64,000 nt of DNA from Prevotella sp. (lineage in GTDB: Bacteria; Bacteroidota; Bacteroidia; Bacteroidales; Bacteroidaceae), in assembly GCA_016291085.1 (NCBI GenBank), contig JAEEVW010000006.1, positions 45,717 through 109,716 on the forward strand, in the 5' to 3' direction. The position numbers were made by a program, and so were the translations under genes. The notes under the pieces were generated by a model. It did no database searches. It had not been told where the DNA came from and worked only from the letters and a program-made list of their open reading frames with translations. This document shows, piece by piece, positions 8,276 to 16,967 of this stretch (its first letter is position 1; every line of letters starts with the position of its first letter).

Positions 8276-10335
8276 GAGGCAACGGGTTTTTCTTTTACTT
8301 CACGCACTTCGACTGGTATCCAGAACCAGAACACAGATCCCTCATTAACCTCACTCTCCAGGCCAATCTCACCGCCACACTTCTCGACAATAGCCTTACA
8401 AATGGGCAGGCCCAAACCCGTTCCCTGCACATAATCGTTCAGTTTAACGAAACGTTCGAAGATGGCTGCATGCTTGTCCTTGGGAATACCCGAGCCCGTA
8501 TCCTCGCAATAGGCATACAATCCCTGCTGGCCATGGCGTTCTTCCAGGCGGTATCCGATACGGATATGGCCCTGATGGGTGTATTTGACGGCATTGGTCA
8601 CGAAATTGGTAATCACCTGATTGATGCGGTCGCTGTCCAGTCGTGTCTGTAATACCTCGTAGGGATTGTCAGTCTGGAACTCGACGGTAGGCTCCTGCAC
8701 ACGCTGGGCCAGCGTTTTGGCAAGTTCTTCGAAGTCGTGTGAGGCATCGACGTCGTGGGGAATGATCTCCATTGCGTTGGCATCCATATTACTGAGCACC
8801 AGAATGTCGTTGATGAGTCGCAACAGCATGTCGCAGTTGTTATGGATGACGCGAATCATCTCGCGCTTGTCGTCAGGCGACTCGATGGCCTGCAGCAAGT
8901 CGGTAAATCCGACAATGGCATTCAGCGGGGTACGGATTTCGTGCGTCATATTTGCCAGGAACACTGACTTCAGACGTCCGGAGTCGTTGGCACGTTCCGT
9001 CTCGCGCTTCAACTGCTCCTGCTTCTCCATCATACCCGATATGTTTCGTATCAGTCCGAAGGCTTCCTTCACCTCTCCCTTTTCATTATAGACGGGGATG
9101 TTGTTGATTTGGTTCCATTGTATTTCGTGACCCTCATGGAACACAGGACGCATCTCAGCCATATAGCCCATGGGTTGCGAGAAGTAGGTGTAAGGATCCT
9201 GGAAGCCCAGACGCAGCATCTCCGGCTCGTTGACGAAATGCGACTCAACCTCGTCGAACGACATTTCGAGTTCCACGGTTCCCAGACCCTTGTAGAAACG
9301 TACCACACGCTCGTCGAAGAACAGTCGGAAGGCACGCATGTCGCAAGCCTCCATCATATAGCGAAGCTCCTCCTCGTAACGCATGATTTCGTTGTTCACT
9401 TTCTGGATTTCCAAGTCGTTTTGCTTCGCCTGCAGATACATTTCTCGCTCTCCAGTCACATTACGTACTGCAAGGGCGATGTTCAGGAGCTTTCCCTCGT
9501 CGCTATACAGCGGATAGACGTGTAATTCCAGATAGTCATGCAAACCACGTTCAGGGACGATACTCTGAACACAAGCCCACACTTCCTCGACATTGTTCTT
9601 GTCCAGAATCTCGTTGAACGGCATAGCGTCGAAGAGATTCGTATTCGAGAAATGCTCGTCGTAGGTGTCGCTGTCGAAATGACAGATTTCACGCATAATC
9701 TTATTGGCATCCAACAGCCATCCGTCAGGACTGTAGAACGAAAGACCGACGATGGAATGCTCAAAGACCTGGCGGTACTTATCCGTCAGTTCTTCCTCCC
9801 TGATTTCCTGCTCGCGCAGCTCCGTCTCGTCGCGCAATGTGCTGATGATACTCTGGGGGGTGTTCGTACCAGGTGTCATTTCCACCACGCTCACATTGTG
9901 CATATAGCCCCACTGGGGCTGTTCGCCATTGAAGTCGAAATTCCAGCGATAGAAGAACTCGTCGCGCGCTACCTTGCCCGACATCATCCGGCGAAAATGC
10001 CGCAACGTCTCCTCCAAGTCATCGGGATGCACATGGCTTTTCCATTCTTCCGACGTCATTATTCTGTCGGGGAAGATATGTCCGTAGAGCTGGTAGATAT
10101 ATCCTTCGCGAATCACAAAGCGCACCACATTGCTGGCGCTGATTTGCACCGCCTGTTCCATCATCTTACCCGTAAACGTGGTTTCTGCCATGCGCTTGCG
10201 CACACGTCTCACCACCAGGCGGTTCTGGATGAGCATGCCCAGAAAGGCCAGCGCCACCAACACACAAATCAACGTGGGGACGAACTCAAATGTCCAAGCG
10301 GCTGCTAATATAAATAGGTATGCGTACGTAGTCAT
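8272..10335 (-). CDS. Membrane PAS histidine kinase without periplasmic sensor, intact H box
   Basis: 687 residues. One N-terminal membrane segment (about 15-37, VPTLICVLVALAFLGMLI), PAS units over about 60-435, then HisKA and HATPase. H box MTHEIRTPLNAIVG with His465 (codon 8941-8943). N box NFVTNAVKYT, G1 EDTGSGIP, G2 GTGLGLPI. The transmitter is very like that of the 929-residue kinase, so the two are recent paralogues. No solute-binding domain and no receiver. It follows the 715-residue gene by 26 bp and overlaps the next gene by 4 bp. Confidence 0.9.
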   Translation of the reverse strand: MTTYAYLFILAAAWTFEFVPTLICVLVALAFLGMLIQNRLVVRRVRKRMAETTFTGKMMEQAVQISASNVVRFVIREGYIYQLYGHIFPDRIMTSEEWKSHVHPDDLEETLRHFRRMMSGKVARDEFFYRWNFDFNGEQPQWGYMHNVSVVEMTPGTNTPQSIISTLRDETELREQEIREEELTDKYRQVFEHSIVGLSFYSPDGWLLDANKIMREICHFDSDTYDEHFSNTNLFDAMPFNEILDKNNVEEVWACVQSIVPERGLHDYLELHVYPLYSDEGKLLNIALAVRNVTGEREMYLQAKQNDLEIQKVNNEIMRYEEELRYMMEACDMRAFRLFFDERVVRFYKGLGTVELEMSFDEVESHFVNEPEMLRLGFQDPYTYFSQPMGYMAEMRPVFHEGHEIQWNQINNIPVYNEKGEVKEAFGLIRNISGMMEKQEQLKRETERANDSGRLKSVFLANMTHEIRTPLNAIVGFTDLLQAIESPDDKREMIRVIHNNCDMLLRLINDILVLSNMDANAMEIIPHDVDASHDFEELAKTLAQRVQEPTVEFQTDNPYEVLQTRLDSDRINQVITNFVTNAVKYTHQGHIRIGYRLEERHGQQGLYAYCEDTGSGIPKDKHAAIFERFVKLNDYVQGTGLGLPICKAIVEKCGGEIGLESEVNEGSVFWFWIPVEVREVKEKPVAS

Positions 10336-10361
10336 ATCATATATGGAAAAGCATAACGGGG

Positions 10362-12509
10362 TTATTCAATCAATTCACGGCGTCTCTCAATCACAGAAGC
10401 TTCACAGGGAATGACGACCCAGACGGTAGTACCCTTGCCGACTTCCGACTGCAACTCGATGCTTCCGCCCATCTGTTCCACGAGTGTCTGTGCGATGGGC
10501 AGGTCGAGACCCGTTCCACAGAGTTCCTCGCGCTGGTCGCGCACAAAGCGTTCGAACACATGAGGTAGGGTTTCCTTGTCAATGCCACGTCCGGTGTCCT
10601 CGACGACAACCGACAAATGGCCTTTTCTGTATTCTGCCTTGACGTGGATAGAGCCTTTCTGAGTGAAATTAACGGCAGTGCTGCAAACTCTCTGTATCAC
10701 CTTGCCGACATGCTCCGTATCGATGTTCACCAAGAGTCGCTCGAAGGGATTCTCCACTTGCACTCTCACCTCTGGCGACACATTCACCAGTCCCAGCTGG
10801 CACCAGCTCTCGAAGAGCATGGCGAAGTCCGTCTCTTCCTTCTTATACTCTATCATGTTGGCATCCAGTCGCGACAGGAACAGAATGTCGTTGACCAGCG
10901 ACAGCAGACTGTTGCTGTTGCGGCGTATCTCCTCAACAAACAGCGGTTCGTCAGCCACGTCGTGCTCTGACTCAAAGAGTTCGGCAAAGCCCACCACGGT
11001 GTTCAACGGCGTACGAATCTCGTAACTCATATTGGTCAGGAAGGCCTGTTTCAGTAGCTCTGTCTCCTGAGCCTTCTTGGTCTCTATCGCCAACCGGTGC
11101 TCCGTTTCCACCATCTGCGTCATGTTACGGCACATGCCGAAGTATCGCTCTACCCTGCCCTGCTCATCTTTCATTGGCACCATGTTAAACAGCAGCCACA
11201 CGGGACGATGCTGCTTGTCGCGAATCTCCGTTTCGAACAACACTTCCAACGGAAGTTCCGTCCGGTGGTCCATACGGTTCAGCGCACTGGAGATGGCTCG
11301 ACGGAAACGAGGCGTTCCCAATCGGATACAACGCAACTGCGACAGATGCATCTGCGTCTCGTTGATATTGCTGGAAACCTCCATCGTATGAGTCGATGGG
11401 TTGTAGTTCGCCAGTCGCACATCGCTCACCTGCAGCGCATAGTTCACGTTATCGATGTACGTTTTGATGTCCTTGGTTATCTGGCGCAACTTCTTGAAAC
11501 CTTCCTGCTGGCGGTGGAACGACTCCACCATTTCCGTCACGTTACGGCCGGCCATGTAGACGCCCTCCAACTCGCCGTTTTCATTACGGATGGGGTTGAA
11601 GGTCGATTCATAATACTGCACTCCAGGAAGAGCATACCGATTTACACGCGATGTCGGATTACGAAGTTTGGCAAAGTTGGTTCTCGACGAACTGCGGGTA
11701 TTTTCCAACTGATGAAAATCCTCGCCGCTATAGAAAGGGTTGTCCTGCAACAGGAAATCACCATTCAGCAATTCCTCACGGTTCTTATAGCCGAACTCCG
11801 AGCAGGCTCTTTCGTTGATGTCGTTCAGCACGCCATACTTGTCGTAGAATACCATATCTAGCAACGGTGAATTAAACACGGTATGATAGCGCAGCAACAA
11901 CCGCTTCACCGTTTCGCGGCGCCTCACATCGTCCGTTACGTCATGCATGATACACAGCAAATCCTCTATTTCCATACGGTTCCGCCTGCGGGCTACACTC
12001 ACCGAGATGTCAAACACGTCGCGCGTGTCGTCTTCCTTCAGCACACCACGCACCCTGACACTGGCCGTACGGATGCGCTCCTCGCAGATGTCGAACACCA
12101 ACTTGCGAAGCTGCTCGAAATCGTCGCGGTCGAACAATTCGGCAAACTCAACGGGGTTATACTCTTTCGAATACTCACCGTTCTCGTTTAGGAATATGTA
12201 ATGCCGGCGCCGCACATTATAGAAACACAGCCGCAGACTACTGGTCTGCAACACCAGCGACAATCGTGCATATTGGCTCAAACCCTGCGTCTTGGCATCT
12301 TGTTCCCTATAGTGATAAACAAAATTATAGAACAGCAAAACAAAGAATCCAATGAGGAATGCAGCCAACACATACACCGTCACATGCTCAAAGTCAAACA
12401 GTTTCCCGAAGGTTTGCATCACCTGCGCCGATAAGGCCTGTGGGCCTGTTAGCAACAGACTGGTCGCCAACATCCGAAATGCGATATTTTTGCTCTGTTC
12501 TAGGTTCAT
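10362..12509 (-). CDS. Membrane PAS protein with degenerate kinase module (H box Tyr496)
   Basis: First gene of the four-gene kinase operon, 715 residues. Signal-like N terminus, then a membrane segment (about 42-64, VTVYVLAAFLIGFFVLLFYN), PAS units, and a transmitter whose H box is NMSYEIRTPLNTVVG. The acceptor His is Tyr496 (codon 11022-11024). The N box reads RVCSTAVNFT in place of NFVTNAVKYT, so both conserved Asn are lost; G1 DTGRGI is kept; G2 is GTGLDLPI. It lacks the solute-binding domain. A likely pseudokinase, paired with the downstream intact kinase. It has its own promoter at 12550-12581. Confidence 0.88.
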   Translation of the reverse strand: MNLEQSKNIAFRMLATSLLLTGPQALSAQVMQTFGKLFDFEHVTVYVLAAFLIGFFVLLFYNFVYHYREQDAKTQGLSQYARLSLVLQTSSLRLCFYNVRRRHYIFLNENGEYSKEYNPVEFAELFDRDDFEQLRKLVFDICEERIRTASVRVRGVLKEDDTRDVFDISVSVARRRNRMEIEDLLCIMHDVTDDVRRRETVKRLLLRYHTVFNSPLLDMVFYDKYGVLNDINERACSEFGYKNREELLNGDFLLQDNPFYSGEDFHQLENTRSSSRTNFAKLRNPTSRVNRYALPGVQYYESTFNPIRNENGELEGVYMAGRNVTEMVESFHRQQEGFKKLRQITKDIKTYIDNVNYALQVSDVRLANYNPSTHTMEVSSNINETQMHLSQLRCIRLGTPRFRRAISSALNRMDHRTELPLEVLFETEIRDKQHRPVWLLFNMVPMKDEQGRVERYFGMCRNMTQMVETEHRLAIETKKAQETELLKQAFLTNMSYEIRTPLNTVVGFAELFESEHDVADEPLFVEEIRRNSNSLLSLVNDILFLSRLDANMIEYKKEETDFAMLFESWCQLGLVNVSPEVRVQVENPFERLLVNIDTEHVGKVIQRVCSTAVNFTQKGSIHVKAEYRKGHLSVVVEDTGRGIDKETLPHVFERFVRDQREELCGTGLDLPIAQTLVEQMGGSIELQSEVGKGTTVWVVIPCEASVIERRRELIE

Positions 12510-12549
12510 CTTGACGTTTCGGTAAAATTATTATCACCCTTATAGCCCA

Positions 12550-12581
12550 CAAAGATAGGCAAAAATGTGACAATCTCCAAA
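12550..12581 (-). promoter_or_regulatory. Putative promoter of the four-gene kinase operon
   Basis: Minus strand: TTTG (12581-12578), N20, TATCTTTG (12557-12550), 41 bp upstream of the first kinase-like gene. Confidence 0.65.
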
Positions 12582-12607
12582 TTTAATCGAAGAAAATTTC
12601 ATTTTTC

Positions 12608-12639
12608 TTTGGTATTTTCCCCGCTTATTCGTAACTTTG
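12608..12639 (+). promoter_or_regulatory. Putative frr promoter
   Basis: TTTG (12608-12611), N20, TAACTTTG (12632-12639), 29 bp upstream of the frr ATG. It excludes the longer in-frame start at 12567. Confidence 0.7.
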
Positions 12640-12668
12640 ACCCCATAAAACTCAAAACAACAACAATT

Positions 12669-13229
12669 ATGATAGACGTAAAAGCAACATTAGCATCAGC
12701 CGAAGAGCGCATGGAAATGGCAGCCATGTACTTGGAAGAAGAGCTGAACCGTGTCCGCGCAGGACGTGCCAACGTGGCTATCCTCAGCGGTGTAAGAGTA
12801 GAGTCGTACGGCCAGAAGGTTCCCTTGAACCAAGTGGCTAACGTGTCCACCCCCGATGCCCGTACCATTGCTATCAAGCCTTGGGACCGCAAGCAGATTC
12901 GCGACATCGAGAAAGCCATCATGGATAGCGATGTGGGTATTACTCCTGAGAACAATGGCGAAATCATCCGTCTGGGCATCCCCCAACCTACTGAGGAGCG
13001 TCGCCGCGACTTGGTGAAGCAGTGTAACAAGATTGCCGAGAAAGCCAAGGTCGAGGTGCGCAACGTACGCGGTGACATCAAAGAAAAACTGAAGAAGGCC
13101 ATCAAGGACGGCCTCAGCGAGGACAACGAAAAGGATGCCGAGTTGGAGCTCCAGAAGATTCACGACAAGTACATTAAGAAACTCGATGAACTCATGGAGG
13201 CCAAGAACAAGGAGATTATGACAGTCTAA
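12669..13229 (+). CDS. frr: Ribosome recycling factor
   Basis: Splits post-termination ribosomes together with EF-G. The 186 residues match the usual RRF length when started at the ATG at 12669 (MIDVKATLASAEERMEMA). The in-frame extension to 12567 would lie upstream of the promoter. Family signatures are EELNRVRAGRANVAIL, WDRKQIRDIEKAI and the RRDLVKQCNKIAEKAKVEVRN region. The stop codon is followed at once by the rsgA start (TAAATG), so the two are co-transcribed. Confidence 0.97.
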   Translation: MIDVKATLASAEERMEMAAMYLEEELNRVRAGRANVAILSGVRVESYGQKVPLNQVANVSTPDARTIAIKPWDRKQIRDIEKAIMDSDVGITPENNGEIIRLGIPQPTEERRRDLVKQCNKIAEKAKVEVRNVRGDIKEKLKKAIKDGLSEDNEKDAELELQKIHDKYIKKLDELMEAKNKEIMTV

Positions 13230-14174
13230 ATGCAGGGACTAGTCATAAAGAATACTGGCAGCTGGTACACCGTCCTCGTGGACGATGGCCAGCTACTTGA
13301 TTGTAAGATAAAGGGCAATTTCCGCATCAAGGGAATCCGCTCTACTAATCCTATTGCCGTCGGGGACCGTGTCACCATCAACAATGAAGGGTGGATTACC
13401 GAGATTGCCGATCGTCGCAACTACATCATCCGCAAGAGCATCAACCTCTCGAAACAAAGCCACATCCTGGCGGCTAACGTCGACCAGGCCCTGCTGGTCA
13501 TCACCGTCAGCAAGCCAGAGACCAGCACCACGTTCATCGACCGTTTCCTGGCATCTGCCGAAGCCTATCGCGTACCCGTCATTCTTATATTTAATAAGAC
13601 CGACCTGCTCACTGACGATGAACGACATTACCAACAGCTCATGATGCAGCTCTACGAAACCATCGGCTATGAGTGTCGCGCCATCTCAGCCCAAACGGGT
13701 AACGGCGTCGATGCGCTCCACGACCTACTCCAAGGTAAGATTACCCTGCTCAGCGGTAACTCGGGAGTTGGTAAATCGACACTAATCAATCGCCTCATCC
13801 CCCATGCCAACCTGCGCACCGCAGACATCAGTGATGCCCATCAGGCAGGCACTCATACCACCACCTTCTCGGAAATGATTCCTCTCGACGGTCATTCCTC
13901 ATTCCTCACTCCTCATTCCTCATTTCTTATCGACACCCCAGGCATCAAGGGATTCGGCACCTTCGACATGGAGCGCGAAGAACTCACCAGCTACTTCCGC
14001 GAAATCTTCGAATTCTCCAAACAGTGCCGTTTTTCCGACTGTACACACACACACGAACCCGGATGTGCCGTGCTAAAAGCCGTTGAAGACCACTACATCG
14101 CCCAAAGCCGCTACCAGTCCTACTTATCGATGCTCGACGACAAGGACGAAAACAAATATCGCGAAGCTTTCTAA
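13230..14174 (+). CDS. rsgA: Ribosome small-subunit-dependent GTPase A
   Basis: Circularly permuted GTPase for late 30S maturation: N-terminal OB fold, then G4 (IFNKTDL), G1 ([15 protein letters not shown]), G3 (DTPGIKGFG) and a C-terminal zinc site ([16 protein letters not shown]). 314 residues. Between the switch region and G3 there is an extra stretch, [12 protein letters not shown], encoded by a 35-bp heptamer array (13892-13926). It lies in a surface-loop position next to the catalytic segment and keeps frame. The gene starts directly after the frr stop and ends 2 bp before murF-alr. Confidence 0.96.
   Translation: MQGLVIKNTGSWYTVLVDDGQLLDCKIKGNFRIKGIRSTNPIAVGDRVTINNEGWITEIADRRNYIIRKSINLSKQSHILAANVDQALLVITVSKPETSTTFIDRFLASAEAYRVPVILIFNKTDLLTDDERHYQQLMMQLYETIGYECRAISAQTGNGVDALHDLLQGKITLLSGNSGVGKSTLINRLIPHANLRTADISDAHQAGTHTTTFSEMIPLDGHSSFLTPHSSFLIDTPGIKGFGTFDMEREELTSYFREIFEFSKQCRFSDCTHTHEPGCAVLKAVEDHYIAQSRYQSYLSMLDDKDENKYREAF
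13892..13926 (+). repeat. Heptamer array (TCATTCC x5) inside rsgA
   Basis: Five 7-bp units TCATTCC/TCACTCC/TCATTTC in frame, encoding a 7-residue-period peptide just before the RsgA G3 motif. Confidence 0.85.
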
Positions 14175-14176
14175 TT

Positions 14177-16585
14177 ATGAATTATACAATAGAAAAAATC
14201 ACCACGCTCATAGGAGCACGTCGCATAGGCACTGCCGATGCACGTATAGGATGGTTGTTGACGGATAGCCGTTCCTTGTGTTTCCCTGAGGAAACGCTAT
14301 TTTTTGCCCTAAAGACCCAGCGTAACGACGGCCATCGCTATATTGCCGACCTCTATCGTCGAGGGGTAAGGAACTTTGTGGTAGAACCGGTTCTCAACGC
14401 TGCACGTATGGGTGGCGAAGTGGACTATACGGATGCCAATTTCCTGGTGGTACCGTCGCCCTTGGCTGCCTTGCAACGACTGGCTGAGCGTCATCGTGAT
14501 GAGTTCAATTGTCCTGTGGTGGGCATCACAGGGTCAAACGGCAAGACGATGGTGAAGGAGTGGCTCTATCAAGTGCTGTCACCCGACTTTCATGTGACCC
14601 GTTCGCCCAAGAGCTTTAATTCGCAGATTGGTGTACCGTTGTCGGTATGGTTGCTGAACGAGCAAACTGAGGTAGGACTCTTCGAGGCGGGTATCAGTCA
14701 GCCTGGCGAGATGCAGTCGTTGGCAGATATCATACAGCCCACGATAGGTGTACTGACATCTATTGGTGCCCCCCATCAAGAGAATTTCCGTTCGATGGAG
14801 GAAAAATGCATGGAGAAACTACAGCTGTTCCACGATGCACAGGCTATTATTTATAGTGCTGACGATGATTTGGTGAGTCGCTGCGTACGCCGTTCAGGTT
14901 TTAAGGGAAAGAAAATTGGCTGGCGACGCGAAGAACTGCTAAAGACCTATCAATTGCCCTTTATCGACGAAGCCTCAGTAGAGTGTTCGTTGGCAGTAGC
15001 AGCAACGGCCCTGTATCTGGGTGTAAGCCCAGAGCAAATCAGCGAACGTATGGCACGCTTAGAGCCAGTGGCCATGCGACTGGAGGTTAAGGAGGGCCAG
15101 CATGGTTGTACGCTGATTAACGACTCGTATAACTCAGACATCAACTCGTTGGATATCGCACTTGACTTCATGTCGCGCCGCGTAAACGACGATCGTTGTC
15201 GTACACTGATACTCAGCGATATTTTCCAAAGTGGCATGACACCTGCAGCCCTCTATACAGAGGTAAACGCCCTGTGCATAAAACGAAGGGTGAACAAGCT
15301 CATTGGCATTGGACCAGAGATTTCTTCCCAGGCTGCATTGTTCACGATGCCTGAGAAGCAGTTCTTTACCACTACAGAAGCTTTCCTACACAGCAAAGCT
15401 TTCCGTTCGCTGCGCAATGAAGTGGTGCTGGTGAAGGGTGCCCGTGTCTTTGGATTCGACCATATTACGGAACAACTGGAGCAGAAGGTGCACGAGACCA
15501 TTCTTGAGGTAAACTTGAATGCGGTGGTCGACAATCTGAACTATTACCGTTCCTTCCTAAAGCCTGAAACCAAGCTGGTGTGCATGGTGAAAGCCGATGC
15601 TTACGGAGCAGGTGCTGTAGAGGTGGCCAAGACGTTGCAGGACCATCGTGTGGATTATCTGGCGGTGGCTGTGGCTGACGAAGGTGTGACGCTACGTCGT
15701 AACGGCATCACACAGAACATCATGATTATGAATCCTGAGATGACAGCCTTCAAGACTATGTTCGACTACGACCTGGAGCCTGAGGTGTATAGTTTCCGAC
15801 TGATGGATGCCTTGATTCGAGCTGCAGAGCAACAAGGTATTACGGGCTGGCCAGTACATATTAAACTGGATACGGGTATGCATCGATTGGGGTTTGATCC
15901 AGAACACGATATGGATGAACTGATTCGCAGGCTTCGCAGCCAGAATGCCATCATTCCGCGTTCTGTATTCTCGCATTTTGTAGGCTCGGACAGCGACGAT
16001 TTCGATAATTTCTCGGCAGAGCAGTTCCGTAAGTTCGACGAGGGTAGTAAGAAGTTGCAGGCAGCATTCAGTCATAAGATACTTCGCCACATGGACAATT
16101 CTGCAGCTATTGAACATTTCCCAGAACGCCAGATGGATATGTGCCGACTGGGACTGGGACTCTATGGCGTAGATCCACGCGACAACCATATCCTGCATAC
16201 GGTAAGCACGCTGAAGACCACTATCCTGCAGTTACGCCGTGTGCCTAAGGAGGAAACGGTAGGCTACAGCAGGAAGGGAATTCTGACGCGCGACTCTGTC
16301 ATAGCCGCCATTCCTATAGGCTATGCCGATGGGCTGAACCGCCATCTGGGACGTGGTGCCTGCTACTGTCTGGTCAATGGCAAACAAGCTCCCTATATTG
16401 GTAATATCTGTATGGATGTGGCCATGATTGACGTGACAGACATCGACTGTAAGGAAGGCGACATGGTGGAAATCTTTGGCGAGCACCTGCCCGTCACTAT
16501 CCTTTCTGATGTGCTTCAGACCATTCCTTACGAGGTGCTTACCAGCATCAGCTCACGCGTCAAAAAAGTTTATTTCCAAGACTGA
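14177..16585 (+). CDS. murF-alr: Fused MurF ligase / alanine racemase
   Basis: Bifunctional peptidoglycan precursor enzyme of 802 residues. The N-terminal half is UDP-MurNAc-tripeptide:D-Ala-D-Ala ligase, with ATP loop GITGSNGKTMVKEW, LFEAGISQPGEM and the NDSYNSD motif. The C-terminal half (from about residue 440) is a PLP-dependent alanine racemase. Its PLP lysine lies in VCMVKADAYGAG, and GYADG carries the catalytic Tyr, followed by GNICMDVAMIDV. This fusion is usual in Bacteroidota, so it is not an artefact. It makes D-Ala and uses it as the D-Ala-D-Ala dipeptide. Third gene of frr-rsgA-murF/alr. Confidence 0.95.
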   Translation: MNYTIEKITTLIGARRIGTADARIGWLLTDSRSLCFPEETLFFALKTQRNDGHRYIADLYRRGVRNFVVEPVLNAARMGGEVDYTDANFLVVPSPLAALQRLAERHRDEFNCPVVGITGSNGKTMVKEWLYQVLSPDFHVTRSPKSFNSQIGVPLSVWLLNEQTEVGLFEAGISQPGEMQSLADIIQPTIGVLTSIGAPHQENFRSMEEKCMEKLQLFHDAQAIIYSADDDLVSRCVRRSGFKGKKIGWRREELLKTYQLPFIDEASVECSLAVAATALYLGVSPEQISERMARLEPVAMRLEVKEGQHGCTLINDSYNSDINSLDIALDFMSRRVNDDRCRTLILSDIFQSGMTPAALYTEVNALCIKRRVNKLIGIGPEISSQAALFTMPEKQFFTTTEAFLHSKAFRSLRNEVVLVKGARVFGFDHITEQLEQKVHETILEVNLNAVVDNLNYYRSFLKPETKLVCMVKADAYGAGAVEVAKTLQDHRVDYLAVAVADEGVTLRRNGITQNIMIMNPEMTAFKTMFDYDLEPEVYSFRLMDALIRAAEQQGITGWPVHIKLDTGMHRLGFDPEHDMDELIRRLRSQNAIIPRSVFSHFVGSDSDDFDNFSAEQFRKFDEGSKKLQAAFSHKILRHMDNSAAIEHFPERQMDMCRLGLGLYGVDPRDNHILHTVSTLKTTILQLRRVPKEETVGYSRKGILTRDSVIAAIPIGYADGLNRHLGRGACYCLVNGKQAPYIGNICMDVAMIDVTDIDCKEGDMVEIFGEHLPVTILSDVLQTIPYEVLTSISSRVKKVYFQD

Positions 16586-16632
16586 TCGTCTGTTTTTAAG
16601 AGCCGCCCGGAAATCCAGGACAATCTTACCTG

Positions 16633-16947
16633 CTATTGATAGTGATAGTGGCGCCTGTGCTTTAGATAGGACAGATCCTTTTGGTGACGGTATGCTTCTT
16701 TTTCAAAACGGATATTGTAATATGCCTTGGTCCTATCCCGGTATTTGATACACAGTACAAGCCACTCGATACCGTACCAAACAAAGAATGGAATATAGAG
16801 CAATTCCCTTTGCTGAGCCACATGAATGAGTTCATGGTTCACAGCATAGGGGCTCAGCGGCTCTTTGGTCAAGATAAACTCCCCCAGCGTCAACGCAAGG
16901 AAATCCTTCCCAAGAGGGAGTTTCTTGATTTTCAGAATCTTGGGCAT
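16633..16947 (-). CDS. Small HExxH protein with hydrophobic segment, function unknown
   Basis: 104 residues. A zinc-protease-like HELIH motif (NHELIHVAQQRELLYI) is followed by a hydrophobic stretch IPFFVWYGIEWLVLCI and, about 25 residues on, FEKEAYRHQ, whose Glu could be a third ligand. This is a minimal membrane-proximal zincin-like layout, and I recall similar short proteins in Bacteroidota, annotated as hypothetical. It starts 20 bp after the hybrid-regulator gene on the same strand, so it is probably co-transcribed. Catalysis is not proven. Confidence 0.65.
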   Translation of the reverse strand: MPKILKIKKLPLGKDFLALTLGEFILTKEPLSPYAVNHELIHVAQQRELLYIPFFVWYGIEWLVLCIKYRDRTKAYYNIRFEKEAYRHQKDLSYLKHRRHYHYQ

Positions 16948-16967
16948 GGTGTCGAAACAATGGCCTA

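Noticed and set aside
14177..16585. murF-alr fusion as a novel protein or a sequencing artefact
   Set aside because: This fusion is a known standard arrangement in Bacteroidota, and both halves have intact motifs.
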